This document shows, piece by piece, positions 41,600 through 49,525 of a stretch of DNA of 64,000 nt (its first letter is position 1; every line of letters begins with the position of its first letter). The DNA comes from Microbacterium sp. USTB-Y (GTDB taxonomy: Bacteria; Actinomycetota; Actinomycetes; Actinomycetales; Microbacteriaceae). The DNA lies in assembly GCF_023703415.1 (NCBI RefSeq), contig NZ_JAGMTU010000001.1:186001-250000 (forward strand). Direction: 5' to 3'. The notes below the pieces were generated by a model that was not told where the DNA came from, did no database searches, and was given only the letters and a program-made list of their open reading frames with translations. The position numbers were made by a program, and so were the translations under genes.

Positions 41600-42009
41600 A
41601 GCGCTCGCCACGAGCGCGCTTGGATGACCCCCTCAGCGCCGCCGAAGCGATCGCCGAGCATCTGGGCGCCGTCGACATCGACGAGGGGATGCGCTTCGAT
41701 GCGATCCGCATGCGGCTCTTCGAGATCGGAGAGGCGACGAAGGCTTTGCCGATGTCACTCCTCGAAACGGAGCCGGGCGTCGCCTGGTCGCGCATCGCCC
41801 GCATGCGCGACCACCTGGCGCATCACTATTTCGACACGGCGCACGCGGTGGTGCTCGAAACGGCGCGCGCGAGCGTGCCCGCTCTCGCGGAGGCGACCCG
41901 GCGGATCCTCGCCTCCCTCGATCAACCCGACCCGGACGGCCCGGACGGCCCGGACGGCCCGGACGGCCCGGACGGCCCGGACGGCCCGGACGGCCCGGAG
42001 CCACGGTAG
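41596..42009 (+). CDS. HepT-like HEPN ribonuclease toxin with C-terminal Asp-Gly-Pro repeat
   Basis: A 137-residue HEPN protein. The catalytic motif RX4HXY is exact: Arg71-DHLA-His76-His-Tyr78 (RMRDHLAHHYF). HepT toxins are RNases (tRNA or mRNA) that the cognate MntA silences by AMPylating the Tyr of this motif. The first 105 residues match the family; the tail is a low-complexity (Asp-Gly-Pro)n repeat coded by seven perfect 9-bp units. GTG start overlaps the antitoxin stop. Confidence 0.82.
   Translation: MKRSPRARLDDPLSAAEAIAEHLGAVDIDEGMRFDAIRMRLFEIGEATKALPMSLLETEPGVAWSRIARMRDHLAHHYFDTAHAVVLETARASVPALAEATRRILASLDQPDPDGPDGPDGPDGPDGPDGPDGPEPR
41935..41997 (+). repeat. Seven perfect tandem 9-bp repeats (GACGGCCCG)
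   Basis: Seven exact copies of GACGGCCCG, in frame with the HepT-like gene, coding for Asp-Gly-Pro. A likely slippage-prone, variable-number repeat; changes in copy number keep the frame. Confidence 0.95.
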
Positions 42010-42012
42010 CCG

Positions 42013-42018
42013 TAGGCT
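42013..42018 (+). promoter_or_regulatory. Candidate leaderless -10 box of the PhzF-like gene
   Basis: TAGGCT seven bases before the ATG at 42026, with no ribosome site, directly after the toxin stop codon. Confidence 0.4.
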
Positions 42019-42025
42019 CGACCCC

Positions 42026-42886
42026 ATGAGCGTCGCCCCCGAGATCCTCCGCTACGCCGCCTTCGCCGCCGCCCCGGAAGGCGGCAATCCCGCCGGCATC
42101 GTGCTCGACGCGGGGGCGCTGACCGACGCGGACATGCAGCGGATCGCGGCCGAGGTGGGCTACCCCGAGACGGCGTTCCTGCTCGGCAGGAGCGACGAGG
42201 CGGGCGAGCGCCGCTACCGGATCCGGTACTGGTCGCCGGCGGCCGAGGTGCCGTTCTGCGGACACGCGACCGTGGCGACCGCCGTGCTGCTCGCGGAGCG
42301 CGAGGGCGACGGCGACATGACCTTCGAGACCCCCGTCGGCGACGTGGCCCTCACGGCGTCGACCGGCGCGGGCGGCATCGAGATCGCCTTCACCAGCGTC
42401 GAGCCGGTGGTGCGGGAGCTGGATCCCGGCGTCCTCGCCCGCCTGCTCGAGGTGCTCTCGCTGCGCGCCGAGGATCTGGATCCGGCCCATCCCGCGCGCG
42501 AGTCGTTCGCCGGCAACTGGCATCCGGTGCTCGTGCTGCGGGATCCGGAGATCTTCCACCAGTTCCGCTTCGCGCCCGAGCCCGTGGCCGCGCTCATGAG
42601 CGAGCGCGGCTGGACCGGCACGATCACGGTGCTGCACCCGGTGGCCGGCGCAGAGCTGCTCGCACGCAACCTCTTCCCCGTCGGCCGGATCACCGAGGAC
42701 CCGGCGACCGGATCGGCCGCCGCGGCGACCGGCGCCTACCTGCGGGCGATCGGCCGCGTGCCCGAGGACCGCGTGGTGCGGATCCACCAGGGCGCGCACG
42801 TCGGCCGCCCGAGCCTGCTGACGGTCACGATCCCGGAGGTCGGCGGCATCGTCGTCACCGGCGGGGCGACGCCGATCCGCGGCTGA
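42026..42886 (+). CDS. PhzF family isomerase-like protein
   Basis: A 286-residue PhzF-fold (diaminopimelate epimerase-like) protein. AFAAAPEGGNPAGIVLD opens the N-terminal half; ETAFLL provides the conserved Glu; PFCGHATVATA and EDPATGSAAAATGAYL are the signature blocks of the family; RIHQGAHVGRPS closes it. Members act as isomerases or epimerases; substrate unknown. It appears to have its own leaderless promoter. Confidence 0.88.
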   Translation: MSVAPEILRYAAFAAAPEGGNPAGIVLDAGALTDADMQRIAAEVGYPETAFLLGRSDEAGERRYRIRYWSPAAEVPFCGHATVATAVLLAEREGDGDMTFETPVGDVALTASTGAGGIEIAFTSVEPVVRELDPGVLARLLEVLSLRAEDLDPAHPARESFAGNWHPVLVLRDPEIFHQFRFAPEPVAALMSERGWTGTITVLHPVAGAELLARNLFPVGRITEDPATGSAAAATGAYLRAIGRVPEDRVVRIHQGAHVGRPSLLTVTIPEVGGIVVTGGATPIRG

Positions 42887-42920
42887 GGCCGAACGCCCGG
42901 CGCCGGCTCCGGAGCCTCAG
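42883..42920. terminator. Bidirectional terminator-like hairpin
   Basis: Perfect 7-bp repeat CTGAGGC (42883-42889) / GCCTCAG (42914-42920) that contains the stop codons of both convergent genes, with further CCCGGCGCCGG pairing inside. Confidence 0.45.
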
Positions 42921-44785
42921 GCCTCCAGGAACGCCCCCTCGAGGAACGACTCCAGCTCGCCGATCGCGCCGAGCGGCAGGATCGCGGCGACGTACTGGTC
43001 GGGACGCACGACGATCACGACGCCGTCGCGAGACAGCTCGCGCTCGGCGAAGATGTCGCCCTTCGACCAGTGCGAGGGCGCGGCGGCGTAGAGCTTCTCC
43101 CAGTCGGTGAGCCCGAGCGGGCCCGTCTTCGGCTGGAAGAGCGCCGGCGCGGTCGTGACATCGAGGTCCTCGGCGGACTGCTGGTAGACGGCCTTCACGT
43201 CGAACACCGCGTCCACGTCGCCGTCGGCGGGCGTGAACCGGGCGAGCACGGGCGCCGCGGCTTTGGCCCAGACCTCGAGCCCGGCGCCGGTCGCGTCGCC
43301 GAAGGCGTACACGCGCCAGCGGCCGTCGGCCCGGGCGTGGTGGCCCAGGTGGACGACGTTGCCGTCGGACACGCGGACGACCTCGGCGCTCGTGAAGCGC
43401 TTGCCGAGCGGGAAGCCCGCGGCGAGCGCCTGATGCGCGGCGGATCCGGTGATCATCGAGCTCGTGTACTGGGTCATGAACCCGGAGGGGAACTCGGCGG
43501 TCGCGAGGTAGTAGTTCGCGAGCTCCTGCGGATCGGAGATCTCCTCGGGCTTGCGCGCCATGAGCGAGGACCACTCGCGATCGAAGTCGATGAGCTGCTG
43601 CGCCACGGGGTGCCGCTCGGCGCCGTACGTCGAGAGCAGCTCCTGCGGGCTGCGGCCGGTGAGCACCGACCCCAGCTTCCAGCCGAGGTTGAACCCGTCC
43701 TGCATCGAGACGTTCATGCCCTGGCCCGCCTTGGCGCTGTGGGTGTGACAGGCGTCGCCGGTGAGGAAGACCCGCGGGTGACGGGTGCTGTCCTCCCCCA
43801 CATCGTCGAAGCCGTCCGTGATCCGGTGCCCCACCTCGTAGACGCTGTGCCAGGCGACCTGCTTCACGTCGATCGCGTAGGGGTGCAGGATCTCGTTCGC
43901 CTTGGCGATGATCGCCTCGATGGGGGTGTGCCTGACCTGGCGGTCGTCCCCGGCCGCGACCTCGCCGAGGTCGATGTACATGCGGCTCAGGTAGCCGCCC
44001 TCGCGCGGGATGTGCAGGATGTTGCCGGCCTCCGCGTTGATCGCGCACTTGGTGCGCCAGTCCGGGAAGTCGGTGTTCACGAGCACGTCCATGACGCCCC
44101 AGGCGTGCGCGGCCATCGCGCCCACGTGCGTGCGCCCGATCGCCTCGCGCACTCCGCTGCGGGCGCCGTCGCAGCCCACGACGTAGGTCGCGCGGATCGT
44201 GCGCTCCTCCCCCTCGCGGTCGCCGGTGACGTAGCGCACCTGCACCTCGACCGGGTGCTCGCCGTCCTCGTGGACGGTGAGGCCGGTGAACTGCACGCCG
44301 TAGTCGGGGACGATCCGGGCGGGCCCGTCGGCGGCCGCCTCGGCGAAGTAGTCGAGCACCCGCGCCTGGTTCACGATGAGGTGCGGGAACTCGCAGATGT
44401 CGTACGCGTAGTCGGCCGTGCGCGCGGTGCGGACGATGTTCTGCGGGTTCTCCGGATCCGGCCCCCAGAAGTTCATCCAGCCGATGTTGTAGGCCTCGGC
44501 GACGATGCGCTCGGCGAAGCCGAACGCCTGGAAGGTCTCGACGCTGCGCGGCTGGATCCCGTCGGCCTGACCGAGCTCCAGCCGACCGCCGCGGCGCTCG
44601 ATGATCCGGGTCGTGATGCCGGGGTACTGCGACATCTGAGCCGCCAGCAGCATTCCCGCAGGCCCGGATCCGACGATGAGCACATCGACCTCGTCGGGGA
44701 GGTCGGCGGGGCGGTCGATACCGGTGCCGGCGGCCGGGAGCACCCGCGGGTCGTGGGAGACGTATCCGTGGTGGTGGAACTGCAT
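42917..44785 (-). CDS. FAD-dependent aromatic hydroxylase, MobA (3-hydroxybenzoate 4-monooxygenase)-like
   Basis: A 622-residue class A flavin monooxygenase. FAD motif VDVLIVGSGPAGMLLAAQM, the DG motif YVVGCDGARSGVREAIG and the GD motif VFLTGDACHTHSAKAGQGMN are clear; the C-terminal thioredoxin-like domain of the phenol hydroxylase group ends VVIVVRPDQYVAAILPLG. Blocks such as MQFHHHGY, RLELGQADGIQPRS and WSVYEVGHRI recall MobA of Comamonas. It should add a hydroxyl ortho to an existing one using NAD(P)H and O2. Start at ATG 44785. Divergent IclR gene probably controls it. Confidence 0.88.
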   Translation of the reverse strand: MQFHHHGYVSHDPRVLPAAGTGIDRPADLPDEVDVLIVGSGPAGMLLAAQMSQYPGITTRIIERRGGRLELGQADGIQPRSVETFQAFGFAERIVAEAYNIGWMNFWGPDPENPQNIVRTARTADYAYDICEFPHLIVNQARVLDYFAEAAADGPARIVPDYGVQFTGLTVHEDGEHPVEVQVRYVTGDREGEERTIRATYVVGCDGARSGVREAIGRTHVGAMAAHAWGVMDVLVNTDFPDWRTKCAINAEAGNILHIPREGGYLSRMYIDLGEVAAGDDRQVRHTPIEAIIAKANEILHPYAIDVKQVAWHSVYEVGHRITDGFDDVGEDSTRHPRVFLTGDACHTHSAKAGQGMNVSMQDGFNLGWKLGSVLTGRSPQELLSTYGAERHPVAQQLIDFDREWSSLMARKPEEISDPQELANYYLATAEFPSGFMTQYTSSMITGSAAHQALAAGFPLGKRFTSAEVVRVSDGNVVHLGHHARADGRWRVYAFGDATGAGLEVWAKAAAPVLARFTPADGDVDAVFDVKAVYQQSAEDLDVTTAPALFQPKTGPLGLTDWEKLYAAAPSHWSKGDIFAERELSRDGVVIVVRPDQYVAAILPLGAIGELESFLEGAFLEA

Positions 44786-44863
44786 CGTCGTCGATTCCTT
44801 CCTGACGGCGCCGTCGGGCGTGGTTCGGGATCGTCGGCGGCTCTTGCGCACCGGGTGATCCGT

Positions 44864-44898
44864 GTTCTATATTCGAACGCAACGTTCTACTATTGAAC
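44864..44898. promoter_or_regulatory. Tandem palindromes, candidate IclR operators
   Basis: GTTCTATATTCGAAC (44864-44878) and GTTCTACTATTGAAC (44884-44898) are two related GTTC-N7-GAAC palindromes exactly 20 bp apart, between the divergent hydroxylase and IclR genes. Confidence 0.6.
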
Positions 44899-44946
44899 AC
44901 AGACTAGCCGAGGTCGCGACGTCGATCAACATCGGAAGGCGGATCC

Positions 44947-45645
44947 ATGGCCGAAGCCCCTGCATCCCAGACGCTCAGCCGCGGAATCCGGATCCTCGAG
45001 ATCCTCGGCGACGAGCGGGGCCCCCTCTCGATCGACGAGATCGCCGCACGCCTCGGCGTGCACCGCTCGATCGCGTACCGCCTGCTCCGCACCCTCGAGG
45101 ACCACCGCCTGATCGGGCGGGACGCGGCGGGCCTCGTCGCGCTGGGGCCGCGCATGGCCGCACTCGCCGCCGGCGTCGCGCAGGATCTGCAGGCCGAGGC
45201 CCTTCCCGAGCTGACCGCCGTCGCGAACGAGCTCGGCATGACCTGCTTCCTCGCCGTGCTCGACGGCGAGGAGTGCATCACCCTGGTCAGCGTCGAGCCG
45301 CGGCACACCGTCGCGAGCGTGGCGCAGCGCCCGGGCGCCCGGCATCCCGTGACGGTCGGCGCCCCCGGCAAGGCGATCCTCACGCAACTGCCCGAGGCCG
45401 AGTGGCCCGAGGGAGCCCCCGCGGCGCTGTACGACGCGGTCGCCGGATCCCGCCTCGCGGGCTTCGCGACCAGCCACGACGAGGTCATCCCGACCGTGCA
45501 GTCGGTGGCGGTTCCGCTCGCCCTGCGCGGACAGCGCCCCGCCGCGATCGCCGTGGTGCACGTCGCCACCGACCGCACCGACGCCGAGATCGCCGCGCGC
45601 CTGCAGCACTCCGCCGCGACCATCCGCGACGCCCTCGGGGCCTGA
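44947..45645 (+). CDS. IclR family transcriptional regulator
   Basis: A 232-residue regulator. The winged HTH is at residues 8-70 (QTLSRGIRILEILGD, SIDEIAARLGVHRSIAYRLLRTLEDH) and the effector domain from about 80 (CFLAVLDGEECITLVSVEPRH, HPVTVGAPGKAILTQLP). IclR proteins commonly control aromatic catabolism and bind the aromatic substrate. Divergent from the MobA-like hydroxylase; the tandem palindromes between them are probable binding sites. Confidence 0.92.
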   Translation: MAEAPASQTLSRGIRILEILGDERGPLSIDEIAARLGVHRSIAYRLLRTLEDHRLIGRDAAGLVALGPRMAALAAGVAQDLQAEALPELTAVANELGMTCFLAVLDGEECITLVSVEPRHTVASVAQRPGARHPVTVGAPGKAILTQLPEAEWPEGAPAALYDAVAGSRLAGFATSHDEVIPTVQSVAVPLALRGQRPAAIAVVHVATDRTDAEIAARLQHSAATIRDALGA

Positions 45646-45751
45646 GCCGACCCAACTCAGGCCAGACCAGCCCCACCCCGCGAAACCACGGGCCAGAACC
45701 CCCACCACCGGCAGCCCAGCCTGAATACGGCGCCGCGCCCGGTCTTCCGGT

Positions 45752-47131
45752 CTAGGCCCGGGACATCCCGTAGATCGGGCTCACCGCCTGCTCGGCCTCC
45801 GCGTCGGGGCCGAGCGGGATGCCGCTGCGGTCGCGCAGCAGCAGCGTCGCGACGAGGCCGATCACCGTCATGCCGGCGAGGTACCAGGTGACCGCCTGCG
45901 TCGAGCCCGTCGCCTGCACGATCGCGGTCGCGATGGTCGGCGCGAAGGCGCCTCCGACGATGGCGCCGATCGCGTAGGAGATCGAGACCCCGGAGAAGCG
46001 GATCGAGGCGGGGAACAGCTCGGTGTAGAGCGCCGCCTGCGGGCCGTAGGTGAAGCCGAGTCCGATCGTGAGGATCGCGAGGGCCACGAACAGCAGTCCG
46101 ATCTGCCCGGTGTTCACCAGCGGGAACAGCGTGAACACGCCGATCAGCTGCAGGATCCAGCCGATGATGTAGGTGGTGCGACGCCCGATCCGGTCCGAGA
46201 TCCACCCGGCGACCAGGGTCGACAGCAGCCAGGTGACGGCAGAGCCGGCTACCGCCCAGAGCACGGGTCCGCGGTCGAGCTTGAGCGCGCCCTCGGGGTT
46301 GGTCGCGTATCCCTGGATGTACCCGCCGGTGGTCATGTACCCGACCGCGTTGTTGCCGGCGAAGACGAGGGCGGCGATGATCACGAGCAGCAGGTGCTTG
46401 CGGAACAGCTGCACGATCGGCATGCTCGCGGCCTCCTTGCGCTCGGCGAGCTCGGTGAACACCGGGCTCTCCTCGACCCGACGGCGCACGTAGTAGCCGA
46501 CCACGATCAGCACCACGCTGAGCAGGAACGGGATCCGCCAGCCCCAGGACAGGAACTGGTCGCCCGGCGCGACGAGCGCCATGATCGCCATCACGCCGGA
46601 GGCGATCAGCAGGCCCAGGGGCACGCCGATCTGCGGCGCCGCGCCGAAGATGCCGCGCTTGGCCTTGGGGGCGTGCTCGACGGCCATCAGCACCGCCCCG
46701 CCCCACTCGCCGCCGGCCGAGATCCCCTGCAGGATGCGCAGCAGCACCAGGAGGATCGGAGCCGCGACCCCGATCGCGTTCGCATCGGGCAGCACGCCGA
46801 TCAGCGCCGTCGCCGCGCCCATGAGGATCAGCGTCCACATCAGCACGGCCTTGCGGCCGAACTTGTCGCCGAAGTGGCCCGCCAGGAACGCGCCGAGGGG
46901 GCGGAACAGGAAGCTCACGCCGACGGTCGCGAACCCGACGAGGGCGCTGTTCGCACCGAGGTCCTTGAAGAAGAGCTGGCCGAACACCAGGCCCACCGCG
47001 GTGGCGTAGATGAAGAAGTCGTACCACTCGACCGTGGTGCCGATGACGGTGGCGAAGACCACCCGGCGCCGGTCGGCGGCCGAGGCGATGGTGCCGGTGG
47101 GCGTGAAGCCCGGGGAGGATTCTGCGGACAT
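45752..47131 (-). CDS. MFS transporter, metabolite:H+ symporter (MHS) family
   Basis: A 459-residue 12-helix permease. TTVEWYDFFIYATAVGLVFG is the MHS signature in helix 1, followed by FLFRPLGAFLAGHFGDKFGRK and RILQGISAGGEWGGA. MHS members (ShiA, KgtP, PcaT and aromatic-acid carriers) import organic acids with protons. Start chosen at ATG 47131 with AAAGGAG 8 bases upstream; the earlier in-frame ATG is weaker. Divergent from the hpa-type genes, so it probably imports the hydroxyphenylacetate or related acid. Confidence 0.9.
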   Translation of the reverse strand: MSAESSPGFTPTGTIASAADRRRVVFATVIGTTVEWYDFFIYATAVGLVFGQLFFKDLGANSALVGFATVGVSFLFRPLGAFLAGHFGDKFGRKAVLMWTLILMGAATALIGVLPDANAIGVAAPILLVLLRILQGISAGGEWGGAVLMAVEHAPKAKRGIFGAAPQIGVPLGLLIASGVMAIMALVAPGDQFLSWGWRIPFLLSVVLIVVGYYVRRRVEESPVFTELAERKEAASMPIVQLFRKHLLLVIIAALVFAGNNAVGYMTTGGYIQGYATNPEGALKLDRGPVLWAVAGSAVTWLLSTLVAGWISDRIGRRTTYIIGWILQLIGVFTLFPLVNTGQIGLLFVALAILTIGLGFTYGPQAALYTELFPASIRFSGVSISYAIGAIVGGAFAPTIATAIVQATGSTQAVTWYLAGMTVIGLVATLLLRDRSGIPLGPDAEAEQAVSPIYGMSRA

Positions 47132-47231
47132 TGCGTACTCCTTTGCATGGGACGTCGTCGTCTTGGCCGACATCGTCGTCGTGCCCGTCGGGGGCCTCGG
47201 ATCCCGTTGCGGACGGATCCGGATTCCCTGC

Positions 47232-47271
47232 TTGCCGGGCTCGACACGATGATATACGATTTCGAATACGA
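47232..47271 (+). promoter_or_regulatory. Promoter of the hpa-type operon with candidate GntR operator
   Basis: -35 TTGCCG (47232-47237), 17-bp spacer, -10 TACGAT (47255-47260). Hexamers ATACGA-TTTCGA-ATACGA run from 47254 to 47271 across the -10 box, in an AT-rich island; a plausible site for the GntR regulator encoded in the operon. Confidence 0.5.
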
Positions 47272-47313
47272 CGCCAAGGCACCCCCTGGCACCCACCGCG
47301 CGAGGAGGCGCCC

Positions 47314-48807
47314 ATGTCCGCACCGATCGACCGGCCCGGCAAGATCATCGCGATCCACCTCAACTACCGCTCCCGTGCCGACCAGCGCGGCCGCACCCCC
47401 GCGACCCCCTCCTACTTCTTCAAGCCGTCCTCCTCCATGGCCGGCACCGACGGCGTCGTGGAGCGCCCCGCCGGCACCGAGCTGCTCGCCTTCGAGGGCG
47501 AGATCGCACTCATCATCGGCACCGCCGCCCACCGGGTGAGCGTCGCGGACGCCTGGTCGCACGTCGCCTGGGTCACCGCGTCGAACGACCTCGGGCTCTA
47601 CGACCTGCGCGCGAACGACAAGGGCTCCAACGTGCGCTCGAAGGGCGGCGACGGCTACACCCCGATCGGGCCCGACCTCATCCCGGCCGCCGAGGTCGAC
47701 CCCGCCGAGCTCCGCGTGCGCGCCTGGGTCAACGGCGACCTGCGGCAGGACGATGAGACCAGCGGCCTCCTGTTCCCGCTGCCGCAGCTGATCGCCGACC
47801 TCTCCCAGCACTTCACGCTCGAGCCCGGCGACATCATCCTCACCGGCACCCCGGCCGGATCCAGCGTGATCGTCCCCGGGGACGTCGTCGTCGTCGAGGT
47901 CGACGCCCCGCACTCCTCCCGGACGTTCACCTCCGGCGGGCTGCGCACCACCGTCACGCAGGGCACCGTCGCCTTCGACGGCTCCCTCGGATCCCTCCCC
48001 GCCGTGGACGACCTGCAGCGCGCCGAGGCCTGGGGATCGCGCGAAGCGGCCGGGCTGCCCGCCGAAGCCGCCGCGGAAGCCCCCGCGACGGAGCCCGGAC
48101 TCGACCCGCAGCTCCGCGCCAAACTCGCGGCCGCCCCGACGGCGGGCCTCAGCGCCCAGCTCCGCAAGCGCGGCCTGCACGCCTGCTTCATCGACGGGGT
48201 CTCGGCGAACCTCCCCGGCGCCAAGATCGTCGGGACCGCGAAGACGCTGCGGTTCGTCCCCGCCCGCGAGGATCTGTTCAAGACCCACGGCGGCGGCTAC
48301 AACGCGCAGAAGCGCGCGTTCGATGCCGTCGAGGAGGGCGAGATCATCGTGATCGAGGCCCGGGGGGACGCCACCACGGGAACGCTCGGCGACATCCTCG
48401 CCCTGCGCGCCCAGGCCCGCCGCGCCGCCGGGGTGGTCACCGACGGCGGCGTGCGCGACTTCGCCGCGGTCGCCGAGATCGGCCTTCCGGTCTTCTCCCA
48501 GGGCGCGCACCCCTCGGTGCTCGGCCGCAAGCACGTGCCGTGGGACGTCGACGTGACGATCGCCTGCGGCGGCGCCACGGTGCAGCCGGGCGACATCATC
48601 GTCGGCGACAGCGACGGCGTGATCGTGATCCCGCCCGCGCTCGTCGAAGAGGTCGTCGACGCCACCCTCGCCCAGGAGGAGGAGGACGCCTGGATCGCCG
48701 AGCAGGTCGAGGCCGGGCATCCCGTCGACGGGCTGTTCCCGATGAACGCCGCCTGGCGGGCGAAGTACGACGCCGCGAAGGCCGCATCCGCGGAGCCCGG
48801 GGCATGA
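47314..48807 (+). CDS. Fumarylacetoacetate hydrolase-RraA fusion, probable HpaG-like isomerase/decarboxylase
   Basis: A 497-residue two-domain protein. Residues 1-245 are an FAH-fold domain (FEGEIALIIG with the ExE metal ligands, ASNDLGLYDLRAND, GDIILTGTPAGS). Residues 270-480 are RraA-like (VVTDGGVRDFAAV, HVPWDVDVTIACGGATVQPGDIIVGDSDGVIVIP). In the homoprotocatechuate pathway HpaG/HpcE is normally two FAH domains that isomerise and decarboxylate; here the second is replaced by an RraA-type domain, a family that includes oxaloacetate decarboxylase activity. Strong GAGGAGG before the ATG. Confidence 0.85.
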   Translation: MSAPIDRPGKIIAIHLNYRSRADQRGRTPATPSYFFKPSSSMAGTDGVVERPAGTELLAFEGEIALIIGTAAHRVSVADAWSHVAWVTASNDLGLYDLRANDKGSNVRSKGGDGYTPIGPDLIPAAEVDPAELRVRAWVNGDLRQDDETSGLLFPLPQLIADLSQHFTLEPGDIILTGTPAGSSVIVPGDVVVVEVDAPHSSRTFTSGGLRTTVTQGTVAFDGSLGSLPAVDDLQRAEAWGSREAAGLPAEAAAEAPATEPGLDPQLRAKLAAAPTAGLSAQLRKRGLHACFIDGVSANLPGAKIVGTAKTLRFVPAREDLFKTHGGGYNAQKRAFDAVEEGEIIVIEARGDATTGTLGDILALRAQARRAAGVVTDGGVRDFAAVAEIGLPVFSQGAHPSVLGRKHVPWDVDVTIACGGATVQPGDIIVGDSDGVIVIPPALVEEVVDATLAQEEEDAWIAEQVEAGHPVDGLFPMNAAWRAKYDAAKAASAEPGA

Positions 48808-49469
48808 CCGACCTGCTCACGGCGAGCAAGTCGGAGCAGGCCTACTCGTGGATCCGCTCCCGCATCGCCTCGCACGCCTTCGGCCCCGGCTTCCGGCTGG
48901 TGCTCGGCACGATCGCCGATGAGCTCGGGATGAGCGTGGTGCCCGTGCGCGAGGCGATCCGCCGGCTCGAGGCCGAGGGCCTCGTCACCTTCGAGCGCAA
49001 CGTCGGGGCGCGGGTCTCGCTCGTGGACGAGAGCGAGTACGCGCACACCATGCAGACCCTGGGCCTGGTCGAGGGCGCGGCGACCGCGCTTTCCGCCCCG
49101 CTGCTCGACGCCGATGCTCTCGCCCGCGCGGCCGAGGTCAACGACCGCATGACCCGGCTGCTGGACAGCTTCGACGCGCACCGCTTCACCGAGCTGAACC
49201 GCCAGTTCCACTCCGTGCTCTACGAGCCCTGCCCGAACCCGCACATCCTCGACCTCGTGCACCGCGGCTGGGCCCGGCTGTCCGGGATCCGCGATTCCAC
49301 GTTCGCCTTCGTGCCGGGACGGGCGGGGCACTCCGTCGAGGAGCACGTGCAGATCCTGGATCTCATCCGCTCCGGCGCCGATCCCCTCGAGATCGAGCTC
49401 GCCGCCCGCAACCACCGCTGGCGCACGATGGACGCGTTCCTCGACGCCCGCCGCTCCGAGACACTCTGA
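48804..49469 (+). CDS. GntR family transcriptional regulator, FCD/FadR type
   Basis: A 221-residue regulator. The winged HTH is at residues 8-75 (SEQAYSWIRSRIASHAFGPG, LGTIADELGMSVVPVREAIRRLEAEGLV) and the all-helical FCD effector domain follows (ELNRQFHSVLYEPCPNP with Asp/His metal ligands near HSVEEHVQIL). Its ATG overlaps the fusion-gene stop (ATGA). Most likely represses the hpa-type operon until the aromatic intermediate is present. Confidence 0.9.
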   Translation: MTDLLTASKSEQAYSWIRSRIASHAFGPGFRLVLGTIADELGMSVVPVREAIRRLEAEGLVTFERNVGARVSLVDESEYAHTMQTLGLVEGAATALSAPLLDADALARAAEVNDRMTRLLDSFDAHRFTELNRQFHSVLYEPCPNPHILDLVHRGWARLSGIRDSTFAFVPGRAGHSVEEHVQILDLIRSGADPLEIELAARNHRWRTMDAFLDARRSETL

Positions 49470-49525
49470 CCGCACGACCGGCCCCGAGAAGGGCCGGAAC
49501 AACCCAGGAACCACCCGGAAGGACG

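Noticed and set aside
41935..41997. CRISPR or intergenic satellite
   Set aside because: Contiguous 9-bp units without spacers, in frame inside a gene; a coding tandem repeat.
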